From positions 62,001 to 126,000 of the forward strand of contig DVJZ01000049.1 of NCBI GenBank assembly GCA_018716385.1: a DNA stretch of 64,000 bases, read 5' to 3'. The translations under genes were made by a program, and so were the position numbers. Positions 7,892 to 16,498 of the stretch are shown piece by piece. The notes below the pieces were generated by a model. It had not been told where the DNA came from, did not search any database, and saw only the letters and a list, made by a program, of their open reading frames with translations. The DNA comes from Candidatus Enterenecus merdae (GTDB lineage Bacteria > Bacillota > Clostridia > Oscillospirales > Oscillospiraceae). The number at the start of each line of letters is the position of its first letter. The stretch's first letter is position 1.

Positions 7892-8340
7892 GTTCCGTCA
7901 TGCCCCTTTCCATGCTCCATACCGTCCCGGGCCCGGCCCCGACCGCCTGCCAGCAACCGCCCCGTGACGATCTCTTTCTCGGCCAGCACCTGTTCCAAGG
8001 TAGCTGCCGCCACAAGCCTCCTCTTCCCTGCCTCCCGGCCCAGGTCGGTCAGGTAGTCGGCGTTGCCCATCACATCCAGGTCGTGCTCGATGGCCACCGC
8101 CGTGCCTCCCTGCTCCATCAGGGGCTGAAAAACCTCCAGCACGGGATGCCCCTCACAAGTTCTGCTGCGTCCCATCCACTGGACAATCCACAGGTAGGGC
8201 CGCCCCAGCGCTGCTGCCTGATTTTTCCCATCATAGCATGCGCACCCATCGGGGTCAAGCCCCGGGCAATCTGGCGTGGACACACTGCCCACCGTCCTTC
8301 GGCCTACTCCCTGACCAATGTCCCCTAGATCTTTTCTCAT
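7888..8340 (-). pseudogene. Remnant of a UvrA-family ATPase C-terminus
   Basis: The 150-codon frame has no recognisable N-terminal half. From about residue 65 on (bases 8148-7888) it closely resembles the end of UvrA: VLEVFQPLMEQGGTAVAIEH, then DLDVMGNADYLTDLGREAGK, and a final VTGRLL. The H-loop region IEHDLDVM is kept, but the Walker B and signature motifs that should precede it are absent, and so is everything else of UvrA's roughly 940 residues. It cannot be a working excision protein. It may persist because its stop codon overlaps the EFR1 start. Alternatively, part of it is a translated leader for EFR1. Confidence 0.65.
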
Positions 8341-8357
8341 CTTCTTCCCGTTTACTC

Positions 8358-8386
8358 TTTACTTTCCTGAAGCAAAATAGTACAAT
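8358..8386 (+). promoter_or_regulatory. Promoter of the yerC-hslO operon
   Basis: -35 TTTACT (8358-8363), 17 bp spacer, -10 TACAAT (8381-8386). A short hairpin (CTGCGG/CCGCAG) follows in the leader before the GGAGG ribosome site of the first gene. Confidence 0.6.
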
Positions 8387-8459
8387 GGTGGGGCAAATTC
8401 AACCAGCTGCTCTCCTGCGGTTCACCGCAGTCATCCCACCGATTGGAGGAACCTGAACC

Positions 8460-8744
8460 ATGCAAAAGATAGACCAGGGGCAAACCGAACGGCTCTATCA
8501 GGCTGTGCTCTCCCTCACCTCCCAGGAGGAGTGCCGGGCCTTCTTCCAGGATCTGTGCACCGTGGCCGAACTGCAGGCCATGAGCCAGCGGCTGGAGGTG
8601 GCCCAGATGCTGGACGCCGGCCTGATCTACCACGATATTCTGGCCCGCACCGGCGCATCCAGCGCCACCATCAGCCGGGTCAACCGGGCCCTGCAGTACG
8701 GGGCCGGGGGCTACAAGGCGGTCCTGCCCCGCCTGGAGGGTTGA
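8460..8744 (+). CDS. YerC/YecD family TrpR-related DNA-binding protein
   Basis: Small 94-residue helix-turn-helix protein of the TrpR-like superfamily found in most Firmicutes. Visible features are the ECRAFFQDLCTVAELQAMSQ helix pair, the RLEVAQMLDAG segment and the recognition helix region GASSATISRVNRAL with the typical Ser/Thr-Ile-Ser-Arg core. Unlike TrpR it has no known tryptophan operon neighbour here, so the regulated genes are unknown. GGAGGAACCTGAACC precedes the ATG. Its stop overlaps the start of the methyltransferase gene, so the two are co-translated. Confidence 0.9.
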   Translation: MQKIDQGQTERLYQAVLSLTSQEECRAFFQDLCTVAELQAMSQRLEVAQMLDAGLIYHDILARTGASSATISRVNRALQYGAGGYKAVLPRLEG

Positions 8745-9490
8745 TGGAGGCCTACACCGGCCTGGCCCAGCACTACGACCGGCTCACCGGGGACGTGCCC
8801 TATCCCGCCTGGGCCGACTACTTGCAGCGCCACTTCCGCCGCTGCAAGGGCGGGGTGCGCACCGTGGCCGAACTGGCCTGCGGTACCGGCAGCCTGGCCT
8901 GCCTGCTGGCCCAGAGAGGCTATCAGGTGACGGCGGTGGACCGCTCGGCGGATATGCTCTGCCAGGCTGACCAGAAGTGCCGGGGGCTGGACGTGCTGCT
9001 GCTCTGCCAGGACCTGTCCCGCCTGCGGCTGCTTCAACCGGTGGACGCGGCGGTATGCTGCCTGGACAGCCTAAACTATATTACCCGCCCCGCCCTGCTG
9101 CGCCAGGCCTTTCACCGGGTGCACCGGGCCCTCCGGCCCGGGGGCCTGTTCCTGTTTGACGTCAAGACCCCAGCCGCCCTGGAAGGTGCCGACGGACAGC
9201 TCTACCTGGACGAGAGAGAGGACATGTACTGCCTCTGGCGGGGCAGCTACTCCCCACGCCGGCGGGTGTGCAGCTACGACATCGACCTGTTTGTCCGCCA
9301 GGATGACGGCCTCTGGCTGCGCCTGCAAGAGCGCCACCGGCAATACGCATACACCATGCAGGAGCTGCAGCGCTGGCTGGAGGATGCGGGCTTTGCCCCG
9401 GTCCGGCAGTATGGCGACCGGCACATGACCCCGCCCCAGACAGGGGAACAGCGGGTCTTTTTCGCCGCCTATCGGAAAGGAGAAGGATAA
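8744..9490 (+). CDS. Class I SAM-dependent methyltransferase
   Basis: 248-residue Rossmann-fold methyltransferase. Motif I is visible as VAELACGTGSLACLLAQRG, followed by the acidic end of strand 2 in VTAVDRSADML, and a later CCLDSLNYI strand with RALRPGGLFLFDVKTP, the usual post-motif III region. The substrate is not evident; the family includes small-molecule and protein methyltransferases. I start at ATG 8744, which overlaps the yerC stop (TGATG) and sits after GGAGG. The frame is open upstream but that part lies inside yerC. Third position GC is as high as in the neighbours. Confidence 0.88.
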   Translation: MEAYTGLAQHYDRLTGDVPYPAWADYLQRHFRRCKGGVRTVAELACGTGSLACLLAQRGYQVTAVDRSADMLCQADQKCRGLDVLLLCQDLSRLRLLQPVDAAVCCLDSLNYITRPALLRQAFHRVHRALRPGGLFLFDVKTPAALEGADGQLYLDEREDMYCLWRGSYSPRRRVCSYDIDLFVRQDDGLWLRLQERHRQYAYTMQELQRWLEDAGFAPVRQYGDRHMTPPQTGEQRVFFAAYRKGEG

Positions 9491-9493
9491 GCC

Positions 9494-10372
9494 ATGGATC
9501 AACTCATCCGCGCCACCGCCCAGGACGCTCCCATCCAGGCCATGGCCATCTCCGGGGCCGGCCTGGTGGAGCGGGCCCGGCAAATCCACGACACCTGGCC
9601 CGTGGCCACCGCCGCCCTGGGGCGGCTGCTGCTGGGGGCCTCCATGATGGGCAGCATGCTCAAGCAGGCCGAGGGCTCCGTCACCCTGCGGGTGCAGGGC
9701 GATGGCCCGCTGGGGACGGTGCTGGCCGTATCCGACAGCGAGGGCAACGTGCGGGGCTATGTGCAAAACCCCGCCGTGGATGTACCCCGGAAGGCCCATG
9801 CCAAGCTGGACGTGGGCGCGGCGGTGGGACACCAGGGCAGGTTGAGCGTGGTCAAGGATCTGGGCTTGCGGGATCCTTATGTGGGCGCGGTGGAACTGGT
9901 GGGCGGGGAGATCGCCGAGGACCTGGCCGCCTACTTCGTGGAGAGCGAACAGATCCCCACCGCCTGCGCCCTGGGGGTGCTCATTGCCCCCGACCAGTCC
10001 GTCCAGGCGGCGGGGGGCTATCTCATCCAGCTCCTGCCCGGGGCGGACGAGTCGGTCATCTCCGCCGTGGAGCGGGGCATCGCCCGGGTGGGGGCGGTGA
10101 GCGCCCAACTGGACCGGGGCCTGGGGCCCCAGCAGCTGCTGGAAGAAGTGCTGTCCGACTTCCGCCTGGAGGTGCTGGAGACTGTGCCGGTAGCCTACCG
10201 CTGCACCTGCTCCCGCCAACGGGTCAGCCGCGCCCTCATCAGCCTGGGGGAGCAGGAACTGCGCTCCATGATCCAGGAGGGCGGCACGGAGCTGACCTGC
10301 CAGTTCTGCGACCGGCGCTACCCCTTCTCCCGCCCAGAGCTGGAGGCTCTGCTCCAGCAGGCCCTGTCCTAA
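9494..10372 (+). CDS. hslO: Hsp33 redox-regulated chaperone
   Basis: ATP-independent holdase that is switched on by oxidation. The 292 residues match Hsp33: the N-terminal MDQLIRATAQDAPIQAMAIS, the GDGPLGTVLAVSDSEGNVRG loop, and a C-terminal zinc centre made of CTC and CQFC cysteine pairs about 30 residues apart. These four cysteines hold zinc when reduced and form disulfides under oxidative stress. It is the last gene of the yerC operon, 3 bp after the methyltransferase stop, with AAAGGAGAAGG before the ATG. No clear terminator follows before the tRNA promoter. Confidence 0.95.
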   Translation: MDQLIRATAQDAPIQAMAISGAGLVERARQIHDTWPVATAALGRLLLGASMMGSMLKQAEGSVTLRVQGDGPLGTVLAVSDSEGNVRGYVQNPAVDVPRKAHAKLDVGAAVGHQGRLSVVKDLGLRDPYVGAVELVGGEIAEDLAAYFVESEQIPTACALGVLIAPDQSVQAAGGYLIQLLPGADESVISAVERGIARVGAVSAQLDRGLGPQQLLEEVLSDFRLEVLETVPVAYRCTCSRQRVSRALISLGEQELRSMIQEGGTELTCQFCDRRYPFSRPELEALLQQALS

Positions 10373-10448
10373 ATCCGGAGGTGGGCGCGGGCCGCCCCTT
10401 CACCCGGTTTCTCCCCCGGCTCTCAGGGGAGAAAATTCAAATTAAGGC

Positions 10449-10478
10449 TTGACAGTCTGACGGCGCTTTTGCTATAAT
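10449..10478 (+). promoter_or_regulatory. Promoter of the five-tRNA operon
   Basis: Perfect -35 TTGACA (10449-10454), 18 bp spacer and perfect -10 TATAAT (10473-10478), about 30 bp before the first tRNA. Confidence 0.88.
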
Positions 10479-10513
10479 GTGGCTTGCCGTTTGACAAACA
10501 GCCTCGGTTTTGG

Positions 10514-10589
10514 GGGAGCATAGCTCAGCTGGGAGAGCACTTGCCTTACAAGCAAGGGGTCACAGGTTCGAGCCCTGTTGTTCCCACCA
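10514..10589 (+). tRNA. tRNA-Val (anticodon TAC)
   Basis: Complete cloverleaf with acceptor GGGAGCA paired to TGTTCCC, anticodon stem CTTGC/GCAAG around loop CTTACAA, T-arm with TTCGAGC, and an encoded CCA end. First gene of the tRNA operon. Confidence 0.95.
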
Positions 10590-10612
10590 ACTCCTCTCGG
10601 GGACTCATCTGT

Positions 10613-10689
<77 letters not shown>

Positions 10690-10695
10690 CGTTAC

Positions 10696-10771
<76 letters not shown>

Positions 10772-10775
10772 TAAT

Positions 10776-10851
10776 GCGAGTGTAGCTCATCTGGTAGAGC
10801 GCCACCTTGCCAAGGTGGAGGTAGCGAGTTCGAGCCTCGTCACTCGCTCCA
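10776..10851 (+). tRNA. tRNA-Gly (anticodon GCC)
   Basis: Acceptor GCGAGTG/CACTCGC, anticodon stem CACCT/AGGTG with loop TGCCA, T-loop TTCGAGC and encoded CCA. Confidence 0.95.
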
Positions 10852-10907
10852 AATTCCGAAAAGAGATGTCATAGCGCACTTCTTTTGGGAATATTATGAA
10901 AGCGTCC

Positions 10908-10982
10908 GGCGCCATAGCCAAGTGGTAAGGCAAGGGTCTGCAAAATCCTGATGCCCCAGTTCAAATCTGGGTGGCGCCTCCA
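10908..10982 (+). tRNA. tRNA-Cys (anticodon GCA)
   Basis: Acceptor GGCGCCA/TGGCGCC, anticodon loop CTGCAAA in stem AGGGT/ATCCT, T-arm CCCAG/CTGGG and encoded CCA. Last gene of the operon, followed directly by the terminator. Confidence 0.95.
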
Positions 10983-11016
10983 AAAAGGACACCAGCGGTT
11001 GGCTGGTGTCCTTTTT
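10983..11016 (+). terminator. Terminator of the tRNA operon
   Basis: Fourteen-base-pair stem (10983-10996 with 11002-11015) with a five-base loop and a terminal T5 run, beginning at the base after the CCA of tRNA-Cys. Confidence 0.92.
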
Positions 11017-11393
11017 GGTTTCCATCGCCTGTCACGGCCTCTCCCCTTTGGACATGATGTACTTGAGCATCCGCAATGCCCCCTGGCCCATCCCAGCATT
11101 CCGCATCGGGGCGATAAACAGAAATCCTCAGTAAATCCGCCCCTCAACAGTAAGGGCTGGGCTTCATGCAAGCCCAGCCCTTACTGTTTTAGCTCCCACT
11201 CGTGGTGGGGTACACCGCTTTGGGGGTATTCCTACCCTTGTTATGATGATACGCACCTCTATACGCATCTCACCGGAATATGTCAAGAAAAACCTGTGGC
11301 GTTCCCTACGGTTCCGGACCCGGAGGTACCTTCCCTCTCCCATGCGCCCTTGCCGGAAACGCTTCCCCCACTACGGTCTGTCCGGCATCCAGC
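11017..11393. other. Non-coding stretch between the tRNA operon and the fab operon
   Basis: I find no convincing gene on either strand. The one clear element is the long hairpin at 11147-11190. The frames that cross this region have unlike-protein composition or run into the tRNA-Cys gene. The stretch lies downstream of both flanking transcription units. Confidence 0.6.
11147..11190 (+). terminator. Strong 18-bp hairpin with T-run
   Basis: Perfect 18 bp arms (11147-11164 and 11170-11187), five-base loop and four T on the plus strand. It may act as the bidirectional end of the fab operon coming from the other side or as a second stop for the tRNA operon; it also resembles a small palindromic repeat. 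Confidence 0.65.
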
Positions 11394-11855
11394 TCAAGTG
11401 GCCGCCGCCGAGGTGGGGGGCAGCTGCACCTCGGACATCAGCTCCTGGCCGATCACCGTGAGCATCTCCTCCAGCTTCTCGCACTCCGCCTGGGTGAACC
11501 GCTTCTGGATGCGCTGCATGACCACATGCAGGTAATCGTTGCTGATATTGCAGTACCGAAGGTACTTCTCCGTCACCTTCAGGTGGTGTTCCCGTTTATC
11601 CTGCTCGGACTGTACCTTTTCCACATAGCCCTTCCGGATCAAGCTGTTGATCTTGTAGGCAGCATTGGAGGAGGAGATGCCCATGAAACTGGCAAACTCG
11701 TTTACCGTGGGCGTACCCAAGGCAAGGATGGTTTCCATGGCAAAGGTCTCCACCGTGGTCAGGCTGGCCTCCCGGTTCTGGAAGCGGGAGAAGATCTCTT
11801 GATAGAAATGCAGCTTAAACTTCGTGTACACCATTTCAAACTTCTGCTCCAACAT
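11394..11855 (-). CDS. fabT: MarR family regulator, FabT-like
   Basis: 153-residue winged-helix regulator. The N-terminal dimerisation helix is followed by the DNA-binding domain VNEFASFMGISSSNAAYKIN, recognition helix NAAYKINSLIRKGY, and the wing QSEQDKREHHLKVTEKY with the MarR-type D-K/R pattern. In streptococci FabT represses the fab genes when bound to acyl-ACP. Here it is the last gene of the acp-acc-fab operon, about 65 bp after fabZ, so regulation of that operon is the natural inference. The C-terminus (PPTSAAAT) is slightly extended. The FabT name depends on context; the MarR family does not. Confidence 0.8.
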   Translation of the reverse strand: MLEQKFEMVYTKFKLHFYQEIFSRFQNREASLTTVETFAMETILALGTPTVNEFASFMGISSSNAAYKINSLIRKGYVEKVQSEQDKREHHLKVTEKYLRYCNISNDYLHVVMQRIQKRFTQAECEKLEEMLTVIGQELMSEVQLPPTSAAAT

Positions 11856-11922
11856 GCTGGTCCCCCCGGAATCATCCCTTTCTTCCCGCGTCGGGCCACA
11901 GGGAATCGGCCGCGCACAAGGG

Positions 11923-12363
11923 CTACGGTTCTTGCTTGTTCAGAGCAAAGGTCAGCTCTGCCGTCACCGCTTCCTGGCCGTTCACCGTGGCCCGGGCCTG
12001 GGCCTGGGCCACCGGCCCCTTCTGTCGGGTGATGGTGCACTCCAACTCCAGCACGTCGCCGGGTGTGACCTGGCGGCGGAACCTGGCGTTGCGGATTGCC
12101 CCCAAAAAGCCGATCTTACCCCGGTGCTCAGGCAGGGACAGCACCGCCACCGCCCCCACCTGGGCCAGCGCCTCGATGATGAGCACCCCAGGCATCACGT
12201 GATACTGGGGGAAGTGGCCCTGGAAAAAGGGCTCGTTGACGCTGACACACTTGATGCCCCGGGCCCACTTGCCCTGCTCCCCATCCACGATCCGATCCAC
12301 CAGGGCAAAGGGGTAGCGATGGGGCAGGATGGCCGCGATCTCATTGGATTGAAACTGTAACAT
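11923..12363 (-). CDS. fabZ: 3-hydroxyacyl-ACP dehydratase FabZ
   Basis: Dehydrates beta-hydroxyacyl-ACP in the elongation cycle. 146 residues with the hot-dog fold signature: catalytic histidine in LPHRYPFALVDR, GHFPQYHVMPGVLIIEALAQ with the catalytic glutamate, and the GAIRNARFRRQVTPGD strand. The PGVLIIEA form is typical of FabZ, not FabA. The start lies 3 bp after the fabF stop. No fabA, fabM or fabN isomerase is seen nearby, so how unsaturated acids are made is not shown by this locus. Confidence 0.95.
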   Translation of the reverse strand: MLQFQSNEIAAILPHRYPFALVDRIVDGEQGKWARGIKCVSVNEPFFQGHFPQYHVMPGVLIIEALAQVGAVAVLSLPEHRGKIGFLGAIRNARFRRQVTPGDVLELECTITRQKGPVAQAQARATVNGQEAVTAELTFALNKQEP

Positions 12364-12366
12364 AGC

Positions 12367-13608
12367 TCACTCCCCCCACCGTTTCAGCAAGACGCAGGCA
12401 TTGTGCCCGCCAAAGCCCAGGGAGTTTGACAGCGCGTACTCCACCTGGGCCGCCCTGCCTTGGTTAGGCACATAGTCCAGATCGCATGCCGGGTCCGGCT
12501 CCTGGTAGTGGATGGTGGGCGGCAGGAAGCCGTCCTTCAGGGCCATGGCCGTAAAGATGGCCTCCACCGCCCCCGTCCCCCCCAACAGGTGGCCGGTCAT
12601 GGACTTGGTGGAACTCACCGCCAGGCTGCCGGCATGGGCGCCGAACACCGACTTGATGGCCGCCGTCTCCACGCTGTCGTTGAGAGGGGTGGAAGTGCCG
12701 TGGGCGTTGATGTAGCCCACCTGCTCCGGCTCCACCCCGGCGTCGGCCAGGGCCAGGGCCATGGCCCTGGCGCCCCCCTCCCCGCCGGGGGCGGGAGCGG
12801 TCATGTGGTAGGCGTCGCAAGTGGCGCCATAGCCCACCAGCTCGGCATACACCTTTGCCCCCCGAGCCATGGCGTGGCTGTACTCCTCCAGCATCAGTAC
12901 GCCGGCCCCCTCCCCCATGACAAAGCCGCTGCGCCGTGCGTCAAAGGGGACGCTGGCCCGGTCCGGGTCATCCCCCACATGCAGGGCCCGCATGGAGGTG
13001 AAGCCGCCGATGGACAGCGGCGTGATGGCCGCCTCCGTCCCACCGCACAGCATCACCTCGGCATAGCCGTCCCGGATGTGCCGGAAGGCGTCCCCCACCG
13101 CGTTGGTGCCTCCGGCGCAGGCAGTCACCGGACAGGTGCACATCCCCTGAAAGCCAAAGGCGATGGCGATCATCCCCGCGCCCATATTGGCGATGGTCAT
13201 GGGGATATAGTAAGGGTTGGCCCGGTCAAAGCCCTTTTGGGAACAGCGTGCCTGCTCCCGCTCAGTCATGCCGATGCCGCCCACTCCGCTGGACAGGATG
13301 ACGCCGCACCGGGTGCGGTCCAGCCCCTCCAGATCCACGCCGCTGTCCGCCACCGCCTCCTGGGCGCTGGCCATCGCAAATTGGATGAAGCGGCTCATGT
13401 GCCGGTGATCCCGGCCAGCCAGGACGACAGCGGGATCCCAGTCCTTCACCTCGGCGGCCAGATGCACTTTCTGGGCGGAGCAGTCATACTGGGTGATGGG
13501 GCCAATGCCGCACACCCCCTCCCGGGCGGCCTGCCAGCTCTGAGCCAAGTCATGGCCCAGGGGATTGGCCGTCCCCATGCCGGTAATCAATACTCTGCGT
13601 TTTTCCAT
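12367..13608 (-). CDS. fabF: 3-oxoacyl-ACP synthase II (FabF)
   Basis: Condensing enzyme that elongates acyl-ACP with malonyl-ACP. 413 residues, the usual length, with the Cys-His-His triad: CPVTACAGGTNA (Cys near residue 164), INAHGTSTPLND and KSMTGHLLGGTGA. I start at ATG 13608 (MEKRRVLITGMG), preceded by AGGAGGAACAGAATCGACT. The frame remains open upstream for 51 codons to 13761 but that part has no family similarity. The 232 bp between fabG and this start contain no gene that I recognise and no clear promoter; in related loci acpP may sit here. Confidence 0.95.
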   Translation of the reverse strand: MEKRRVLITGMGTANPLGHDLAQSWQAAREGVCGIGPITQYDCSAQKVHLAAEVKDWDPAVVLAGRDHRHMSRFIQFAMASAQEAVADSGVDLEGLDRTRCGVILSSGVGGIGMTEREQARCSQKGFDRANPYYIPMTIANMGAGMIAIAFGFQGMCTCPVTACAGGTNAVGDAFRHIRDGYAEVMLCGGTEAAITPLSIGGFTSMRALHVGDDPDRASVPFDARRSGFVMGEGAGVLMLEEYSHAMARGAKVYAELVGYGATCDAYHMTAPAPGGEGGARAMALALADAGVEPEQVGYINAHGTSTPLNDSVETAAIKSVFGAHAGSLAVSSTKSMTGHLLGGTGAVEAIFTAMALKDGFLPPTIHYQEPDPACDLDYVPNQGRAAQVEYALSNSLGFGGHNACVLLKRWGE

Positions 13609-13840
13609 AGTCGATTCTGTTCCTCCTGAAAATGATGGATCCATCTCCCACACCCGACCGGTGGAAAGGATACACTGCCCGTCCATCCTCTCCGCTTTCT
13701 CCCTGTCACGCTGCAGATTGGACGCGCGGCCGGGTGGCTTTCGCTGCGACTTCTTTCGCAAGCAGGATCGCTCTGCAATCCCGCTTGCAAAATCCGCTCC
13801 GTTTCAAGCTACCTTGCGCGTCTATCCTCCCCGCTTCCTT

Positions 13841-14581
13841 TCACATCGCCATGCCGCCGTCCACGCACAACACCTGGCCTGTGATATAGCCAGCCTCGTC
13901 TGAGGCCAGGAAAGCCACCGCCCGGGCCACCTCCTCCGGCTGACCAGGCCGGCCCAGGGGGATCGTCCCCAGCATGGCCTGCCTGGCCCCCTCGGGCAGG
14001 GCGGCGGTCATGTCCGTCTCAATGAATCCCGGAGCCACCGCATTGACCGTGATCCCACGGCTGCCCAGCTCCTTGGCCAGGGATTTGGTCATGCCGATCA
14101 ACCCCGCCTTGCTGGCGCAGTAGTTCACCTGCCCAGGGTTCCCCCGCAGGGCCACCACCGAAGTGAGGTTCACGATCCGCCCATATCTGGCCTTCATCAT
14201 GGGCCGGATCGCCGCCTTCGTACAAAGAAAAGCTCCCTTCAAGTTGGTGTCCAGCACCCCGTCAAAGTCCTCCTCCTTCAAGGTCATGGCCAGCCCATCC
14301 CGGGTGATGCCCGCATTGTTGACCAGGATGTGCACACCGCCCAACTCGCCGGCCGCCGCCAGCAGCGCGGCCGCCGCCTGTCCGTCCGATACATCCCCCT
14401 GCACCGCCCGGGCCTGTACCCCCAGTTGCTGGAGCTGCTCCAGCGTCTGTTCCGCCGCGGCGGTGTTGCCCGCATAGGAGAAGGCCACATTCGCCCCCTG
14501 CCGGGCCAGCTCCAGGCAGATGGCCCGCCCGATGCCCCGGCTGCCGCCGGTGACGGCGGCGGTCCTTCCCTGTAAACTCAT
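13841..14581 (-). CDS. fabG: 3-oxoacyl-ACP reductase (FabG)
   Basis: NADPH-dependent short-chain dehydrogenase that reduces the keto group in each elongation round. 246 residues with TGGSRGIGRAICLELA, NNAGITRDGLAM, LTSVVALRGNPGQVNYCASK (Ser-Tyr-Lys active site) and PGFIETDMTAALPEGAR. The AAAGGATGAGG ribosome site is well placed. It begins 7 bp after the fabD stop within the fab operon. FabG assignment follows both from motifs and from position. Confidence 0.95.
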   Translation of the reverse strand: MSLQGRTAAVTGGSRGIGRAICLELARQGANVAFSYAGNTAAAEQTLEQLQQLGVQARAVQGDVSDGQAAAALLAAAGELGGVHILVNNAGITRDGLAMTLKEEDFDGVLDTNLKGAFLCTKAAIRPMMKARYGRIVNLTSVVALRGNPGQVNYCASKAGLIGMTKSLAKELGSRGITVNAVAPGFIETDMTAALPEGARQAMLGTIPLGRPGQPEEVARAVAFLASDEAGYITGQVLCVDGGMAM

Positions 14582-14588
14582 CGTTTCC

Positions 14589-15515
14589 TCATCCTTTCAG
14601 CGCCGCGGCCAAGGCCTCCACCTCGGCGCAGGTTTCCACCCCGTAGATCTGCATCTCCGGGGCCGTTTTGCGCACAAATCCGCTCAGGGCCTTGCCTGGG
14701 CCGATCTCCACCACGGTGTCCACCCCCAGCTGGGCCAGGCGGCGGATGGTGTCCTCCAGATAGACCGAGGACTGCACCTGCCGCTCCAGCAGGGCGGGGA
14801 TGGTGTCCTCCGGCCCCATCTCCCGGCCCAGGCAGTTGAACAGCACCGGAAAGGCCATGGGGCCAAACTCGGTCTGCCGGAACCGCTCCCTCAGGGCTTC
14901 CCCGGCAGGGGCCATGAGAGAGGTATGGAAGGGGCCGCTCACCTTCAGAGGCAGGCAGCGCCGGGCCCCTGCCTCTTTGGCCAGGGCCGCGGCCTTGTCC
15001 ACAGCGGCCTGGTCCCCCCCGATGACGATCTGCCCAGGGCAGTTGTAGTTGGCGATCTCCACCACTCCCGCATCCCCGGCCTGGCGGCACACCTCCTGGA
15101 GCCGCTCCCGGTCCAGGTTGAACACCGCCGTCATCCCGCAGGGGCGTCCCTGGGCAGCCTGGGCCATCACCCGGCCCCGGAAAGCCGCCAGCGAAATGGC
15201 CTGCTGGGGCTGAAAGACCCCGGCGGCCTGCAGGGCGGAGTACTCCCCCAGGCTCAGCCCCGCGGCATAGTCTGGGCGGATGCCCCGCTCATAGAGGATA
15301 GCCGTCATCCCCACGGCAAAGGCCACCATGCATGGCTGGGTGTACGCAGTCTCGTTGAGCACCCCATCCGGGTCGGAAAAGCAGACTGTCTTCAGATCAA
15401 AGTCCACCTCGACCCCATCCAACACCTGGCGGAAAACCGGATAGGACTCATAGAGATCGGCCCCCATCCCCGGGTGCTGGCTGCCCTGGCCGGCGTAGAG
15501 GAAGGCGAGCTTCAT
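14589..15515 (-). CDS. fabD: Malonyl-CoA:ACP transacylase (FabD)
   Basis: Transfers malonyl from CoA to ACP. 308 residues with the N-terminal FLYAGQGSQHPGMG, the nucleophile elbow GLSLGEYSALQAAG (Ser of GxSxG) and the late ASGPFHT-like SGPFHTSLMAPAG histidine region. The start ATG 15515 overlaps the stop of fabK (TTATGA), which implies coupled translation. A GTG two codons upstream is possible but less likely. Supplies malonyl-ACP to FabH and FabF encoded on either side. Confidence 0.95.
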   Translation of the reverse strand: MKLAFLYAGQGSQHPGMGADLYESYPVFRQVLDGVEVDFDLKTVCFSDPDGVLNETAYTQPCMVAFAVGMTAILYERGIRPDYAAGLSLGEYSALQAAGVFQPQQAISLAAFRGRVMAQAAQGRPCGMTAVFNLDRERLQEVCRQAGDAGVVEIANYNCPGQIVIGGDQAAVDKAAALAKEAGARRCLPLKVSGPFHTSLMAPAGEALRERFRQTEFGPMAFPVLFNCLGREMGPEDTIPALLERQVQSSVYLEDTIRRLAQLGVDTVVEIGPGKALSGFVRKTAPEMQIYGVETCAEVEALAAALKG

Positions 15516-16438
15516 AACCACAGCTCCCTTCCCACCGCTTGGCAGCCCTCCATGAGGGACTGGAAGATTTCCCGCAGCGGCCGGATCTCCCGCACCATGC
15601 CAGCCACCTGGCCGGCCATGAAGCTACCGTTGTCCACATCCCCATCCACCACTGCCCGGCGCAGGGAGCCCAGGGTCAGCTTCTCCAGCTCCTCCCTGGG
15701 GGGGCTGTTCTTCTCCATCTGGAGGTAGGCCTGGGCCATCTTGTTCTTCAGAACCCGCACCGGCGCGCCGGTGCTGCGGCCGGTGACCACCGTGTCGGTA
15801 GCCTTGGCCTTGATCACCGCCTGCTTATAGTTGTCGTGGATTGGGCACTCCACGCTGGCCAGCAGGCAGGTCCCCACCTGCACGCCGCAGGCGCCCAGGG
15901 CAAAGGCGGCCGCCATCTGCCTGCCATCGGCAATGCCGCCGGCGGCCACCACAGGCACGTCCACCGCGTCCACCACCTGGGGGATCAGCGCCATGGTGGT
16001 CATCTCCCCCACATGGCCGCCGCTCTCGGTGCCCTCGGCGATGAAGCCGTCCACTCCATAGCGCTCCAGCCGCTTGGCCAGCACGGGGGCGGGCACCACG
16101 GGGAAGACCTTGATGCCCGCTTCTTTCCAGGCCGGGATATATTTGCCTGGGTTGCCCGCCCCGGTGGTCACCAGGCTGACTCCCTCCTCAGCCACCATCT
16201 GGGCCAGCTCTTCGATGTGGGGGTTCATCAGCATCAGGTTGACTCCAAAGGGCTTGTCCGTGGCCGCCCGGGCCGCCCGGATCTCCCGGCGCAGGGCCTC
16301 CGCGTCCATGCCGCCGGAGGCCACCACCCCCATGGCCCCCGCGTTGGACACCGCCGCGGCAAAGGCCCCGGTGGCAATGTTGGCCATCCCACCTTGGATG
16401 ATGGGGAACTCGGTACCCAGAATTTCATTGAGCTTCAT
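15512..16438 (-). CDS. fabK: Enoyl-ACP reductase II (FabK), FMN type
   Basis: Flavoprotein that reduces enoyl-ACP; it replaces the short-chain type FabI and is resistant to triclosan in the species where it was studied. 308 residues, TIM-barrel nitronate-monooxygenase-like fold with FPIIQGGMANIATG at the N-terminus, VTTGAGNPGKYIP, GTESGGHVGE and the flavin phosphate loop VVAAGGIADGRQ followed by GACGVQVGT. I start at ATG 16438 because AAAGGAGAGG lies 6 bp upstream. No fabI or fabL is seen in the window. The position between fabH and fabD matches other Firmicutes. Confidence 0.94.
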   Translation of the reverse strand: MKLNEILGTEFPIIQGGMANIATGAFAAAVSNAGAMGVVASGGMDAEALRREIRAARAATDKPFGVNLMLMNPHIEELAQMVAEEGVSLVTTGAGNPGKYIPAWKEAGIKVFPVVPAPVLAKRLERYGVDGFIAEGTESGGHVGEMTTMALIPQVVDAVDVPVVAAGGIADGRQMAAAFALGACGVQVGTCLLASVECPIHDNYKQAVIKAKATDTVVTGRSTGAPVRVLKNKMAQAYLQMEKNSPPREELEKLTLGSLRRAVVDGDVDNGSFMAGQVAGMVREIRPLREIFQSLMEGCQAVGRELWL

Positions 16439-16498
16439 GGCAAACCTCTCCTTTCTCCGTATCCGCTGCAAGGGCGCGCGCCAGCCCGGGCCGCCCCA

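Noticed and set aside
13609-13840. Extra N-terminal part of FabF or a small gene between fabG and fabF
   Set aside because: The frame is open but unlike any FabF N-terminus, and the ATG at 13608 has a ribosome site and the expected start of similarity.
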